The notes: generated by a model not told the origin, from the sequence alone. Numbered from the stretch's first letter, positions 17,080 to 26,554 are shown. The stretch: 45,276 nucleotides of DNA from Nakamurella sp. (GCA_017882715.1 JADGOY010000010.1:1-45276), one strand, 5' to 3'. Made by a program: numbers and translations.

Positions 17080-17498
17080 CATCGTGCTGAACACGTTGGA
17101 CCTGGACGACTTCGTGTTCCGGCGCTGCAGGCCGGGGCGGCCGGGTTCCTGTGACGGGCCCCCCGCCACGCGATCTCATCCAGGCGGTCCTGGTGGTGGC
17201 CGCAGGCGACGCGATGCTCTCCCGGGCGTCACCAGGCGGCTGATCACCCACTTCGCGGACGATCCGCGGGCCGAGCACCGGCGGCGCGCGCAGGCTCGGC
17301 TGGCCGCACCGATCGCGAGCGCGAGGTTCTCGCCGAGGTGGGAAAGGGCCTGTCCAACAACGATATCGGCGCGTGGCTGTATGTGATCTGAGCGAGGCGA
17401 CCGTGCAGGCGCGCGTGTCACGCCTGCTGATCAAGCTGGACACGGCCAACCGGGTGCAGGTCGCGATCCTGGCGCACGAGGCCGGGCTGTTGGACTGA
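17080..17498 (+). pseudogene. NarL/LuxR-type response regulator, decayed
   Basis: Three reading frames together give the end of a receiver domain and a whole HTH. They include NTLDLDDFVF and ALQAGAAGFL (interrupted by TGA), then RDLIQAVLVVAAGDAMLS, GVTRRLITHFADDP, TDREREVLAEVGKGLSNNDI and finally SEATVQARVSRLLIKLD with RVQVAILAHEAGLLD before TGA at 17496. At least three frameshifts and one stop separate them, and the phospho-acceptor half of the receiver is absent. This is mutational decay, not a single sequencing error. Confidence 0.8.
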
Positions 17499-17524
17499 CC
17501 CGCCCTGATATCAGCCCAGATTCG

Positions 17525-18718
17525 TCAGCGACCGGTCCAGTCGCCCGACACCCGGCCCACGGGTTCGACCTGATCGAGCCACTGCCGCACCGAGTCGCTG
17601 TGCTGGCCCAGGGTCGGTGGCGCACGGTGGCCGGTCGGCGGGTGCTCGTCGAACCGCAACGGCGGGCCCGGCAGATTGATATTCCCGAGCGTCGAATGAT
17701 CGACCTCGAGCACCAGTCCCTGGGAGCGGGTCTGATCCCACTCGTAGACCCGGTCCAGGGTGCGCACCTCGCCGGCCGGGATCCCGGCCTTGTCCAGGTC
17801 GAGCAGCAGGTCGGCGACGTCACGGTCGGCGAAGGCATCGTTGATCAGCTCGATCAGCGCCTGCCGGTGCTTCACCCTGGCGGCGTTGTCGGCGAACAGC
17901 GGGTCGGCCGGGTCGATGCCCACCACCGGCGCGAACGCCCGCCACAGTCCCTCGCTGCCAACCGCGACCTGCATGATCGCGTCGCGGCAGCGGAAGGACC
18001 CGTAGGGCGCAAGCGAGGGATGGTGATTGCCCTGGGCTTGCGGGACCTCGCCGGCCACGGTGTAGCGGGTGCCCTGGAACGCGTGCACGCCCACGATGGC
18101 GGCCAGCAGGCTGGTACGGACCACCCCGCCGCGGCCGGTCTGCTCGCGCTCGTACAGAGCGGATACGACTCCGTAGGCGCCGTACATCCCGGCGAGCAGG
18201 TCGCCGATGGGCACCCCGATCCGGGTCGGTTCTTCGGGGGACGGCCCGGTCAGGCTCATCAGGCCCGCCTCCCCCTGGGCGATCTGGTCGTAGCCGGCAC
18301 GACCGCCCTGCGGCCCGTCATGCCCGAAACCGGAGATCGACAGCACCACCAGACGAGGATTGAGCCCGTGCAGCCGCTCGGTGGAAAAACCCCGACGGTC
18401 GAGCACGCCGGGTCGGAAGTTCTCCACCAGCACGTCGGAGACCTGGACCAACCGGGTCAGGGTCGATCGCCCGTCGTCACTCTCGAGGTCGAGGACGATC
18501 GACTCCTTGTTCCGATTGCACGCCAGGAAGTACGTCGACTCGCGGGCGTCCTCGGGTCCGACGAACGGCGGACCCCAGCCTCGGGTGTCGTCACCGGTAC
18601 CCGGCGATTCGACCTTGATCACCCGGGCGCCAAGGTCGCCGAGCATCATCGCGGCGTGCGGCCCGGCCAGCGCCCTCGACAGATCGACGACCGTCACGCC
18701 GTGCAGTGGACCACGCAT
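17525..18718 (-). CDS. CoA-transferase family III (CaiB/BaiF type)
   Basis: A 397-residue enzyme moving CoA between carboxylic acids. The N-terminus GVTVVDLSRALAGPHAAMML, the ARVIKVE motif, VENFRPGVL, and GYDQIAQGEAGLM with the predicted catalytic Asp are all typical. The C-terminal half has the DRVYEWDQTRSQGLV segment. The length is normal. ATG 18718 is chosen because GGAGG is 4-5 bases upstream and the family sequence begins there; upstream in-frame sequence to 18811 is probably leader. The substrate acid is unknown and no partner dehydrogenase is nearby. Confidence 0.92.
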   Translation of the reverse strand: MRGPLHGVTVVDLSRALAGPHAAMMLGDLGARVIKVESPGTGDDTRGWGPPFVGPEDARESTYFLACNRNKESIVLDLESDDGRSTLTRLVQVSDVLVENFRPGVLDRRGFSTERLHGLNPRLVVLSISGFGHDGPQGGRAGYDQIAQGEAGLMSLTGPSPEEPTRIGVPIGDLLAGMYGAYGVVSALYEREQTGRGGVVRTSLLAAIVGVHAFQGTRYTVAGEVPQAQGNHHPSLAPYGSFRCRDAIMQVAVGSEGLWRAFAPVVGIDPADPLFADNAARVKHRQALIELINDAFADRDVADLLLDLDKAGIPAGEVRTLDRVYEWDQTRSQGLVLEVDHSTLGNINLPGPPLRFDEHPPTGHRAPPTLGQHSDSVRQWLDQVEPVGRVSGDWTGR

Positions 18719-18868
18719 CCAGACCTCCAAGGCGTCGGCGTACATGCTCTGTTTGCCCAAACTAGCGACCGAAGACATGCCTGTCCCTCGGGACCGGGGG
18801 GCTAACCCCACTGCCGGTCTCCGCGATCCGCTCTACCGTTCGGCATAGGACAACCGAGAGGACATCCT

Positions 18869-19615
18869 GTGGCCATGACAACGACGCCCACACGGACAAG
18901 AATGGTGACGCCCAGAACCGTGCTCCTGGTTCCGGCACTCGCCGGACTGGCGGCGCTGCTGGCGGGCTGCGGCGTGCTGGGCGATGCGGGGCCGCAGACC
19001 ACCACCCAGCGGACGATCCAGGGCGTCACCGCGGTCGAACTGCACACCAGCGGCGACCTGACCATCACCGTCGGCGAGTCGCAGGGTTTGACCATCACGG
19101 CGGGCGCCAACCAACTCGACTACCTGACCACCGAGGTGGACAACGGCACGTTGATGCTGGACAGCAAATCCAACATGCCCTCCGGCGGGCCCATCTCCTA
19201 TGCGCTGGTCGTCCCGTCCATCAACAGCCTGGTGGTCAGTGGGTCGGGCAATGCGACCGGCGACGGGGTCGCCAAGGGCGACTTTCAGGTCACCGTGTCA
19301 GGGTCCGGCAATGCCAACCTGACCGGTCTGGATGTCCCATCGGTGGCGGTGGATATGTCCGGGTCCGGCAACCTGACGCTCGCCGGGCGCGCCGATGCCC
19401 AGCAGGTCGACGTCCACGGTTCCGGCGACTACGACGGGAAAGGCCTGACCAGCGCCGACGCCGGCGTCCAGGTGAGCGGATCGGGCAGCGCCGGCGTCAA
19501 CGTCTCCGCGCGGCTGACCGCATCGATCAGCGGTAGTGGCGACATCAACTACTCCGGTTCACCCAGCCAGGTGGAGAAGTCGGTGACGGGGAGCGGCTCG
19601 ATCAACGGGAGCTGA
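18869..19615 (+). CDS. DUF2807 (GIN-domain) lipoprotein
   Basis: 248 residues. A lipoprotein signal ends in LLAGC (C34). The mature part is a right-handed beta-helix-like DUF2807 domain with repeated SGSGN/GSGD motifs about every 18-20 residues (VVSGSGNATG, TVSGSGNANL, DMSGSGNLTL, DVHGSGDYDG, QVSGSGSAGV, SISGSGDINY), each a turn of the helix. It starts with GTG 18869; ATG 18875 is an alternative. The function of the family is unknown; it is exported and probably surface-bound. Confidence 0.9.
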   Translation: MAMTTTPTRTRMVTPRTVLLVPALAGLAALLAGCGVLGDAGPQTTTQRTIQGVTAVELHTSGDLTITVGESQGLTITAGANQLDYLTTEVDNGTLMLDSKSNMPSGGPISYALVVPSINSLVVSGSGNATGDGVAKGDFQVTVSGSGNANLTGLDVPSVAVDMSGSGNLTLAGRADAQQVDVHGSGDYDGKGLTSADAGVQVSGSGSAGVNVSARLTASISGSGDINYSGSPSQVEKSVTGSGSINGS

Positions 19616-19782
19616 CGGGATCTGTCGACAGCCCAGCGCAGGTAGATCATCCGGTCCGGCGCCACCGGGCGCCCTGCCTGCAGTGCCAACGCCGCCAGCA
19701 ACGCTCGCGGCTTGGGCGCGCACAGGTCGATCGTGACGTTCTCGCGGCTGACGAGCAGCGGCCCGAGCACAGCGACCTGCAT
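19616..19782 (-). pseudogene. N-terminal fragment of an AfsR/SARP-type regulator
   Basis: The frame from ATG 19782 reads MQVAVLGPLLVSRENVTIDL, then APKPRALLAALALQAGRPVA, then PDRMIYLRWAVDRS. This is the start of a SARP winged-helix domain (compare the family pattern VLGPL...GPKQRALLALLL...GRPVS.D.L...LW). Homology stops about 54 residues in, and the frame then runs into the antisense of the DUF2807 gene. The DNA-recognition part and BTAD domain are absent. Confidence 0.65.
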
Positions 19783-20162
19783 GCCTCGTACGGTAGTGAT
19801 CACGCCCGGTCTCGGTACCGGGGTTTCGGGAGCTCTGGTGGCGGGTCGGCGATGGGTGGTGATCGCCACACAATGCATCGGTGGTCTGGCGGAAGAGGGG
19901 TCGAAAGCCCATTTCACCACCGAAACGACGTCGGAACTGCGCTCGGTGACCATTTGCGATCCCCACCGACAGGTTCAGCCGTCCGCCACCAGAGTGGCGT
20001 AACCCGGGGCGACGCACCGCGCTCGTACACTGGAGATGCTGGATCGATCCAGACCTGCACGGACCGGTATTGATCGGTTCAGCCCCCCTCGCCCCGGCGT
20101 TCGGCCGGGGCGGTCCAGGGGCGACGAGGCCCCGCTCCAACTATCAGAGCGGACATTCCGCC
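19783..20162. other. Intergenic region with a GC hairpin
   Basis: 380 bases without a recognised gene. CGCCCCGG at 20090-20097 and CCGGGGCG at 20105-20112 form a perfect 8-base stem with a 7-base loop, about 50 bases upstream of the small gene at 20163. It could be a terminator for something upstream or a leader structure. A TACACT hexamer at about 20025 could be a -10 element. Nothing else is seen. Confidence 0.4.
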
Positions 20163-20384
20163 ATGGACTCAACCGAGAAGGACACCATCAACACTCACGA
20201 TCACTTCGAGGCCGGCACACCGGCCGGCGGCGACGTCGGCCCGACCTTCCTGCACGACACCAATGCGACAGCGATGAGCGACCGACTGCGCCAACTCTGG
20301 CAAGCGGGCACGCACGACATCACCATCACCTTCAGCGACGGCGCCCCGCTGCGGCCACCGCCCCCCGGTCACACCGACCGGTAG
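20163..20384 (+). CDS. Small hypothetical protein, 73 aa
   Basis: A polar protein starting MDSTEKDTINTHDHF, with the only ordered-looking part at MSDRLRQLWQAGTHDITITF and a Pro-rich end. No family is recognised. The ribosome-binding site is weak. It is followed after 86 bases by another very small gene with a good ribosome-binding site, so the two may be co-transcribed. It could also be a chance frame. Confidence 0.4.
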   Translation: MDSTEKDTINTHDHFEAGTPAGGDVGPTFLHDTNATAMSDRLRQLWQAGTHDITITFSDGAPLRPPPPGHTDR

Positions 20385-20470
20385 TGCCGAGCGGGCCGTG
20401 CGCTCCCGCGGCACACCCGCACCCGAACGTCGCCGAAACCACCGTCACCACCGACTTCAAGGAGCCACAC

Positions 20471-20581
20471 ATGAATTCCATCCGTGACATGCACAAGGCG
20501 GCGTCAGGACTCGTCGTCACCGTTGGCACGCTGGTGCTCGTCGCGGCCGGTCCCGACGTCGCCGCACTGATCGTCGTCTGA
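20471..20581 (+). CDS. Very small hydrophobic protein, 36 aa
   Basis: The gene runs from ATG 20471 to TGA 20579-20581. The protein starts MNSIRDMHKAASGLVVTVGT and continues with a hydrophobic helix (LVLVAAGPDVAALIVV). AAGGAG lies 8 bases upstream of the ATG, one of the better ribosome-binding sites in this region. One positively flanked membrane helix suggests a membrane peptide. No family is recognised. Confidence 0.5.
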   Translation: MNSIRDMHKAASGLVVTVGTLVLVAAGPDVAALIVV

Positions 20582-20607
20582 ACCGGTCCGACTTCCACAC
20601 CAGGACG

Positions 20608-20948
20608 ATGGACCGGCAGGCGTGCGACCGGGAGTTCGACACGATCGTTTCCGCGCTCGAACCGTCGCCCGGCCCACGATCCGAGGAAGGGAGTTCGGAC
20701 CACGCGCAGGACATCCGGCGCATCGTGAGCGTGCTGTTCTGCAGCATGGAATCGATCCGTCGATCGTGGCGTTCGCCGTCCGGCGAACCGCGTTGCACTG
20801 GGGTCAGGACGAGGACGCCGTCGATGTCGCGGTCACCGCTTTCCTGCTGGCCGGCGCGACCCGCGTGATGGCCGAACTCCGTCCGCTGGAAGAGGTCCAG
20901 TCTGGAAGAGGTCCAGTGGTGAACGGCCCGGTCGTCGGCATCCGCTGA
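20608..20948 (+). pseudogene. Possible frameshifted hypothetical gene
   Basis: From ATG 20608 an acidic frame (MDRQACDREFDTIVSALEPS, then DHAQDIRRIVSVLF) has coding-like composition up to about 20750. The next frame continues with IDPSIVAFAVRRTALHWGQD and DAVDVAVTAFLLAGATRVMA, ending at 20948. The two halves could be one gene with a frameshift, or the second could start independently at a GTG near 20765. No family is recognised, so this is weakly supported. Confidence 0.3.
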
Positions 20949-20990
20949 CGCCCGGGCGTGCCTCGGGCGCGGGCCAGGCCGCCGCGAGGC

Positions 20991-21974
20991 TCAGTGCCCC
21001 ATTTCTGCTGCGGTTGCCTGGATCCGCGCCAGCCGCTGCGGACTCGGCCAGCGCACCTTGGTCGCCCAGCCCACCTTTTCCAGCAACCAGATGATCCTGG
21101 CCGAGATGTCGATCTGCCCACGCAGCACCCCGTGCCGTGCACAGGTGGGGTCGGCGTGATGCAAGTTGTGCCAGGACTCGCCGAAGCTCAGGATCGCCAA
21201 CGGCCAGAAGTTGGCCGACCGGTCCCTGGCGGCGAACGGCCGCTCGCCGATCATGTGGCAGATCGAGTTGACCGACCAGGTCACGTGGTGCAGCAACGCC
21301 ACCCGCACCAGCGAAGCCCAGAAGAACGCGGTCACCGCGCCCCACCACGACCAGGTGACCAGGCCTCCGATGAGTGCGGGGCCCGCGAGCGTCACCGCCG
21401 TGCAGGCAATGAAGTGCGAGTTCACCCGGGCGACATCCCGGTCGGCGAGCAGGTCGGGCGCAAACCGTTCCTGGTTGGTCATGTCCCGCTCGAAGAGCCA
21501 GCCCATGTGGGCGTGCCAGAACCCCTTGGCCACGGCCGCCATCGAGGTGCCGTACAGCCACGGTGAATGCGGGTCGCCCTCTCGGTCGGAGAAGGCATGG
21601 TGCCGACGGTGGTCGGCCACCCAGATGATCACCGGGCCCTGCATGGCCATCTGACCGAGAGCAGCGAGCGTGACCCGCAGTCCGCGGACGGCGGTGAACG
21701 CCCCGTGGGTGAAGTAGCGATGGAATCCGACCGTGATGGCTGCGCCGGTCACTACGTAGAACGCGGCCCCGATGATGACATCGGTCCAGGTCAGGCCCCA
21801 TCCCCAGGCAAAGGGCACCGCCGCCAGCAGGGCCACCAGCGGGACGACCGAGAAGAAGTACACGGTGAACTGCGAGAAGGAATCGCGACGGCCGGTGGTG
21901 AGCGGCTTGGGGCCGGCGGCGGGTGGCGACGCGACGGGACGTGTTGGAGTGGATCGGGTACGTGCGGTTGACAT
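20991..21974 (-). CDS. Acyl-CoA (stearoyl-type, delta-9) fatty acid desaturase
   Basis: A 327-residue integral di-iron desaturase introducing a double bond into fatty acyl chains for membrane fluidity. The histidine boxes are H85-RYFTH90, H122-RRHH126 and H269-NLHH273. Four membrane segments surround them. The start ATG 21974 gives a short Pro-rich cytoplasmic N-terminus. It is divergent from the PIG-L gene with 227 bases between; two copies of GCTGTCAAC at 22120 and 22138 lie in that gap. It is close to mycobacterial DesA3-like enzymes in layout. Confidence 0.94.
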   Translation of the reverse strand: MSTARTRSTPTRPVASPPAAGPKPLTTGRRDSFSQFTVYFFSVVPLVALLAAVPFAWGWGLTWTDVIIGAAFYVVTGAAITVGFHRYFTHGAFTAVRGLRVTLAALGQMAMQGPVIIWVADHRRHHAFSDREGDPHSPWLYGTSMAAVAKGFWHAHMGWLFERDMTNQERFAPDLLADRDVARVNSHFIACTAVTLAGPALIGGLVTWSWWGAVTAFFWASLVRVALLHHVTWSVNSICHMIGERPFAARDRSANFWPLAILSFGESWHNLHHADPTCARHGVLRGQIDISARIIWLLEKVGWATKVRWPSPQRLARIQATAAEMGH

Positions 21975-22201
21975 CAGTGGGTTCCAGACAGAGGACGGAC
22001 CTCGGGAGATGTCTGGGCGGCGAGTGGGACTCGCGGAGTCGCGGCCCGGGAAGGCGGCGGCACCGGCCCCAGGCCGGCTGTCGGTGTCAGCATGGTCCAG
22101 AGAACCCGAGGATGTTCACGCTGTCAACAATGCCGAGGCTGTCAACCCTGCGGGCGCGCCCCGTTCCGGCCGCGCCGCGTCGCTGCCGTACCTTCACCCG
22201 C

Positions 22202-23005
22202 ATGGCCACCCTGGTGTCGTTTCACGCTCATCCCGACGACGAGTGCATCACTTGTGGGGGGGTGATGCGCAAGGCGTCGGACGAGGGTCACCGCGTCGTT
22301 CTGGTGGCGGCCACCCGTGGCGAACACGGCGAGGTCGAGCCCGGGTTCCTTGACGAAGGGGAACAGCTCTGGCGTCGCCGGGTGACCGAAACCTATGCAG
22401 CTGCCGGCATTCTCGGCGCTCATCGGACGGAGTTCCTGGGATATGTGGATTCCGGGATGATGGGTACGCCGTCCAATGATGCGCCGGATTCCTTCTGGCA
22501 GGCGCCGATCGAGCAGGCGGCAGAGAAGCTCGCCGGCGTCCTCCGGGAGGAGAACGCCGACGTCCTGACCGTCTACGACGACCACGGGGGCTACGGCCAT
22601 CCCGACCACATCCAGGTGCACCGAGTCGGGATGCGCGCCGCCGAGTTGGCCGGCACCGCACGCGTCTATCAACAGACGACGAATCGCGACCACCTCAAAC
22701 GCGGCATCGCGGTCTTCCGCGCGCAGGCCCGTGCCGCGGGGATCGCCGACTCGCCCAGGCCCGACCCTGGGTTTGTGGAGACGTTGGGGACACCGGAATC
22801 GCAGATCACCTGCGCCGTCGACGTCTCGGCCTATGTCGACCACAAACGCAGGGCCATGCGGGCCCACGCCAGCCAGATCAGCGAGCAGTCCATGTGGCTG
22901 ACGATGCCGGACCAGGCGTTCCTCTACTCGTTCGGCACCGAGTGGTTCATCAGGGACGGTCAAGGACCGGGGATCACCGAGACGGACCTGATGGCCGGAC
23001 TCTGA
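22202..23005 (+). CDS. PIG-L family deacetylase (MshB/Mca-like)
   Basis: 267 residues. A zinc-dependent N-acetylglucosamine-type deacetylase fold with the AHPDDE motif at residues 9-14 and the third ligand in GYGHPDHIQVH. Actinobacterial members act on mycothiol precursors (MshB), mycothiol S-conjugates (Mca) or antibiotic sugars. Which applies here cannot be settled; length is a little below MshB/Mca. ATG 22202 is chosen because the family sequence MATLVSFHAHPDDE begins there. No ribosome-binding site is visible, so the mRNA may be leaderless or the gene weakly translated. Confidence 0.9.
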   Translation: MATLVSFHAHPDDECITCGGVMRKASDEGHRVVLVAATRGEHGEVEPGFLDEGEQLWRRRVTETYAAAGILGAHRTEFLGYVDSGMMGTPSNDAPDSFWQAPIEQAAEKLAGVLREENADVLTVYDDHGGYGHPDHIQVHRVGMRAAELAGTARVYQQTTNRDHLKRGIAVFRAQARAAGIADSPRPDPGFVETLGTPESQITCAVDVSAYVDHKRRAMRAHASQISEQSMWLTMPDQAFLYSFGTEWFIRDGQGPGITETDLMAGL

Positions 23006-23018
23006 TCACTGCTGGTGA

Positions 23019-23032
23019 CCCGGGCGCCCGGG
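23019..23032. terminator. GC-rich perfect palindrome after the PIG-L gene
   Basis: CCCGGGCGCCCGGG is a perfect 14-base palindrome 13 bases after the PIG-L stop codon. It could form a stable hairpin ending transcription, but the loop would be tight and there is no T-run. Confidence 0.3.
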
Positions 23033-23117
23033 CTCGGTGGGCCCTACGACGTGAACCGGCGCTTGACCCAGCGCTCGAACCGCTGCGCATCAGCGGGTTC
23101 CCGCAGCCCCGACGAAG

Positions 23118-24133
23118 GTGGGCCGCCCACCGTCGACGCTGTGGGCGGGCCCCGAGCGGATCGGCCGCGGCGCGCGATCCGGAGTGCATCCGGTGCAGGG
23201 CACCGTGCGCACCGAACCGGTCAGTCTGAAACCCGGCTTCACCTCGGAACACGAAACCGGCGACTTCGGGTACGCGATGGACCTCGGCCTACCGATACCG
23301 GGGAAAACGGCGTTCGGCCTCGATCCGGAGATCAAACGGGAATGCGTATGGATGGGGCCGACCCTGCGACCCTCGGCCACGCTCGCCGACCGGCACGGCC
23401 CGGTTGTGCGCCTACGGGACGGCTCAGGGGCGTGGGTCACCCACCAGTACGGACTCGAGCGGTTCGACAGCATGCTGAGCCACGCCGCGGGCGCTGCCGA
23501 CGCACCCGAGCTGATGACCCTACGGGAACGGATCCGGGCCTGGCGGTTCTACGACCATTTTCGCACCGACATCGCTGCACCGGCCCGGGTACCCCAGGTG
23601 GGCACCTTCACCCCGGCTCTCACCCACGACGGCGCGGACCTGCCGGCCGCACTGCAGACCATCAGGGAGATCGGGGATTCCGCCGGCCTCGATCACGCCG
23701 TCACCCGTGCGTTTCCCGGCAGCCAGGTCGAGATCGCGGTCACCGGAGGGCGTTTCGAGCTCAACTTGCGTCAGCCCGGCCTGCTCCGGCCGTTGACCGC
23801 CGTCGAGCTCTCCGAGGGAACGCTGCGGTACCTGCTCCTGGTCGCCGCCCGGCTCACACCGCGGCCACCGGAACTCCTGATGATCAACGAACCGGAAACC
23901 AGCCTGCATCCCGACCTGCTCCATGCGCTGCCGAATTGATCGTGACCGCTGCCGGCGCCGCGCAGATCGTCACCGTGTCGCACTCACGGCGGCTGGTGGA
24001 CGATCTGCGCGAACATGCCGAACAGTCCGGCGTTGACCATCAGGCTGTCGAATTGACCACGGAGTTCGGCCAGACCGCCATGGTGGGTCAGCGGCTCCTG
24101 GACGAGCCGTCGTGGCATTGGCCGTCGCGCTGA
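23118..24133 (+). pseudogene. AAA-type ATPase (AAA_21/OLD-like), truncated and frameshifted
   Basis: The frame from 23118 carries STLWAGPERIGRG, a long middle domain, LTAVELSEGTLRYLLLVAAR (ABC-like signature region) and Walker B/D-loop LLMINEPETSLHPDLL, then stops at 23939. The next frame continues without a gap with LIVTAAGAAQIVTVSHSRRL (switch histidine) to 24133. The N-terminal P-loop that must precede STLWAG is absent. This is a single-frame relic of a RecF/SbcC-like ATPase of the type found in stand-alone or defence-associated proteins. Confidence 0.8.
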
Positions 24134-24157
24134 CCCGGGACGTCTGAACGCGGACCG

Positions 24158-24536
24158 TCAGGCGGGGACCCAGTTCATCTCGTCCGGATCGGGGCCGGTC
24201 CGCTCGTCCCGGTTCAAACCGGTGATGAGCGACACGTCGGTGTCGGTCAGTTCGAAATCGAAGATCTCGACGTTCTCCAGCATGCGGCCCCGCTTCAGCG
24301 ACTTCGGGAACACGATGTTCCCAGCTGGATGTGCCAGCGGAGCACGATCTGCGCCGACGTCTTGCCGCAACTGCTGGCCAGGTCGTTGATCGTCGGGTCT
24401 TCCAGGACGCGCCCTGCGCGATCTGGGACAGTGCCTCGGTCGCGATGCCGTGCTCGGCGTCGAACGCCGGCAGGTCGTCCTGGGTCAGGTACGGATGAAG
24501 CTCGATCTGGTTGACCGCGGGGATCTTGACAGACAT
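24158..24536 (-). pseudogene. Aldo/keto reductase, 5'-truncated and frameshifted
   Basis: Three frames in order give NQIELHPYLTQDDLPAFDAE and HGIATEALSQIA, then DPTINDLASSCGKTSAQIVL with RWHIQLG, then NIVFPKSLKRGRMLENVEIF and DFELTDTDVSLITGLN before TGA at 24158. These are consecutive C-terminal blocks of an AKR barrel (substrate strand, NADPH-binding PKS motif). The N-terminal half with the catalytic Asp-Tyr-Lys is missing. An intact, different AKR lies at 29297. Confidence 0.78.
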
Positions 24537-24622
24537 AGTCCGGCCAAGACGGTCCCCCCATCCGCCGCCCCGCCGCGCGCCGAGACAACCCCCGGGGCTG
24601 ACTGAGCCGACTTGACCATCGG

Positions 24623-26389
24623 TCAGCTTGCCCCGCAGTCGGGCCGGCACATCCGCTGGCCGACGGCGTCCAGGAAGATCTCGCCGATGTTGTTGGGATC
24701 GAGCGAGACGTAGGTCGATCCACCCGTGGCGGTGCTGATCTGGGTCAACGCGTCCACGTCGCTGTCCGGTCCGAAACCGATCGAGATCACCGTGACCGGA
24801 CGCTGCGGGTCCGCCTCGTTCTTCAGGGTGGTCAGCAGGGTCGGCAGGCCGATGGTGTTCGCGTCGTCGTTCATCCCGTCGGAAAGGATCAGCACCGTGT
24901 TCACCCGGTTCGGGTCCCAGCTGGCGCGCATCGCCCGGACGGCGGCCAGCGTGGTGTCATACAGGCCGGTGCCGCCGTCCGGGATGGCCTGGGTCGCGTC
25001 CAGCGCCTGTCCGAGTTTCTGCTGACCGGTGACGCCGTCCGGACCCGGAGCGAGTGTGCCGACCGGGACGAGTTCGCGATAGTCGGTGGACGGGGTCAGG
25101 TTGGTCGAGAACACCCACAGACCGAGTTCGCTGTCGGGCGGGTAGAGCCCGAGGCCGCGCTTGGCTGCGCCCTTCGCGAGTTCGATCCGGGACTTTCCAC
25201 CGGAACCGGGGACCTCCGCCTGCATCGAGCCGGAGATGTCCAGGATGGCGAGCAGCCGGGACGGTTCGTTGCTCAACTCGACGTCGCGGATCGCACTCTC
25301 GACGTCTGCGGCGTCGGACAGCGCCACACCGACCGCAGCCTGTGGATTGATGCCGGCGTCACCGGACAGCGCCGGACCGGCGGCTCCTGCCGGGTCCCGG
25401 AAGCCGGCGGCCTGGACGGCGGCCTTGCCGTCCGGACCGAGCAACGAGCCCAGCAACTCGTCGGCGGCGGCTGATGATGACGATGACGATGCCAAAGCGA
25501 CGAACGGGTAGTTCAGGTTGGTGCCGGCAGAGGGATACACGGCCACCGCCGGAGCCGCGCCGGTCTCCTTGTTGTGGGCCCAGACGGCCTGCTCGGTGAC
25601 CGGCAACGCCGTCCCCGGATCACTGCCGATCCGGGCCAGCAACTCTTCACCCGAGGTGGGCAGGTTCGCCGGGCTGGAGCGCAATCCCCAGGTCAGCGCC
25701 GCGCGCGCATCGGATTGACCGGCCACAGTGGATTGCAGGGCGAGGATGCCACCGACCGCATCGGCGGACTGTCTCGGCGCCGGCAGGCCCATCCGCACCG
25801 GGGTGGTGGTCAGGCGCGTGCTCAGCAAGGAATTGACGGTGACCGGACCTGCCGCGGACAACTGCTGGACCGTCGGCGCCGCCAGCGCGTACACCACGGG
25901 GCTGGCGGCCACCGAGGGTGAACCGGCGGGAACGGGAACACCCTCGCCGCCGGCCCAGGTCACCCAGACCGATGAGTCAGGAATCCACACGTCGGGATGG
26001 GTGGCGCCGGCGGCCGTCCACTGCGATGCGAACTTCGCCGGGTCGACCGGTGTGACCGTCACCTGGCAATCCTTGGCCTGCGCAGCGATCGTGCCGACAG
26101 CATCGGCGATGTCCGGCGCGGCAGCGACGGTCAGCGCGCAGTCAGACGAGGAGGCATTCCCCGCAGCTCGAGCCCCGGATGCGTCTCCCGCGGCACCGCT
26201 GGGCCCGCCGACGGCCGCGTCCTGGCTGCTCGATCCCGACCGCACGATGACGGTCACCACGCCGACGACCGCGACGAGGGCGACCACTCCCACCACCATG
26301 GCCGCACGCTGACCCTTGGATCGGCGCCGGGAATGCCGACCGCGACCGGACGGGGGGACCGCGCCGGGACTACCAGGCTGATCTGTCAT
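24623..26389 (-). CDS. Membrane-anchored VWA-domain protein with extracellular-binding-protein-like domain
   Basis: 588 residues. A basic cytoplasmic N-terminus and one membrane helix (about 30-48) lead to a Ser/Gly/Ala linker, then a periplasmic-binding-protein-type fold (CALTVAAAPDIADAVGTIAA; DVWIPDSSVWVTW). A von Willebrand A domain follows, with MIDAS D384-I-S-G-S388 and VLILSDGMNDDANT. Cys residues near the C-terminus (CRPDCGAS) could form a disulfide. Such substrate-binding plus VWA proteins are widespread in actinobacteria, but the ligand is unknown. The stop is TGA at 24623. It stands alone with pseudogenes on both sides. Confidence 0.88.
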   Translation of the reverse strand: MTDQPGSPGAVPPSGRGRHSRRRSKGQRAAMVVGVVALVAVVGVVTVIVRSGSSSQDAAVGGPSGAAGDASGARAAGNASSSDCALTVAAAPDIADAVGTIAAQAKDCQVTVTPVDPAKFASQWTAAGATHPDVWIPDSSVWVTWAGGEGVPVPAGSPSVAASPVVYALAAPTVQQLSAAGPVTVNSLLSTRLTTTPVRMGLPAPRQSADAVGGILALQSTVAGQSDARAALTWGLRSSPANLPTSGEELLARIGSDPGTALPVTEQAVWAHNKETGAAPAVAVYPSAGTNLNYPFVALASSSSSSAAADELLGSLLGPDGKAAVQAAGFRDPAGAAGPALSGDAGINPQAAVGVALSDAADVESAIRDVELSNEPSRLLAILDISGSMQAEVPGSGGKSRIELAKGAAKRGLGLYPPDSELGLWVFSTNLTPSTDYRELVPVGTLAPGPDGVTGQQKLGQALDATQAIPDGGTGLYDTTLAAVRAMRASWDPNRVNTVLILSDGMNDDANTIGLPTLLTTLKNEADPQRPVTVISIGFGPDSDVDALTQISTATGGSTYVSLDPNNIGEIFLDAVGQRMCRPDCGAS

Positions 26390-26554
26390 GGCGACACGCC
26401 ACCTCCACGGGTCGGTGCACGGTTCCGCGCCGATCGGCCGACGTCGGGCCAGGACGACACGCCCGACGCACAGTCAGACAGCAGGCCCGGCCCGGTGATA
26501 CCTCGCCGCCCGGGTCAAGCTCACCGCGCCGGGCGGCGCGTGGCAAGACCCTGG

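Noticed and set aside
20090-20112. Riboswitch in the leader of the 73-aa gene
   Set aside because: Only a simple GC stem-loop is visible, with no conserved riboswitch core.
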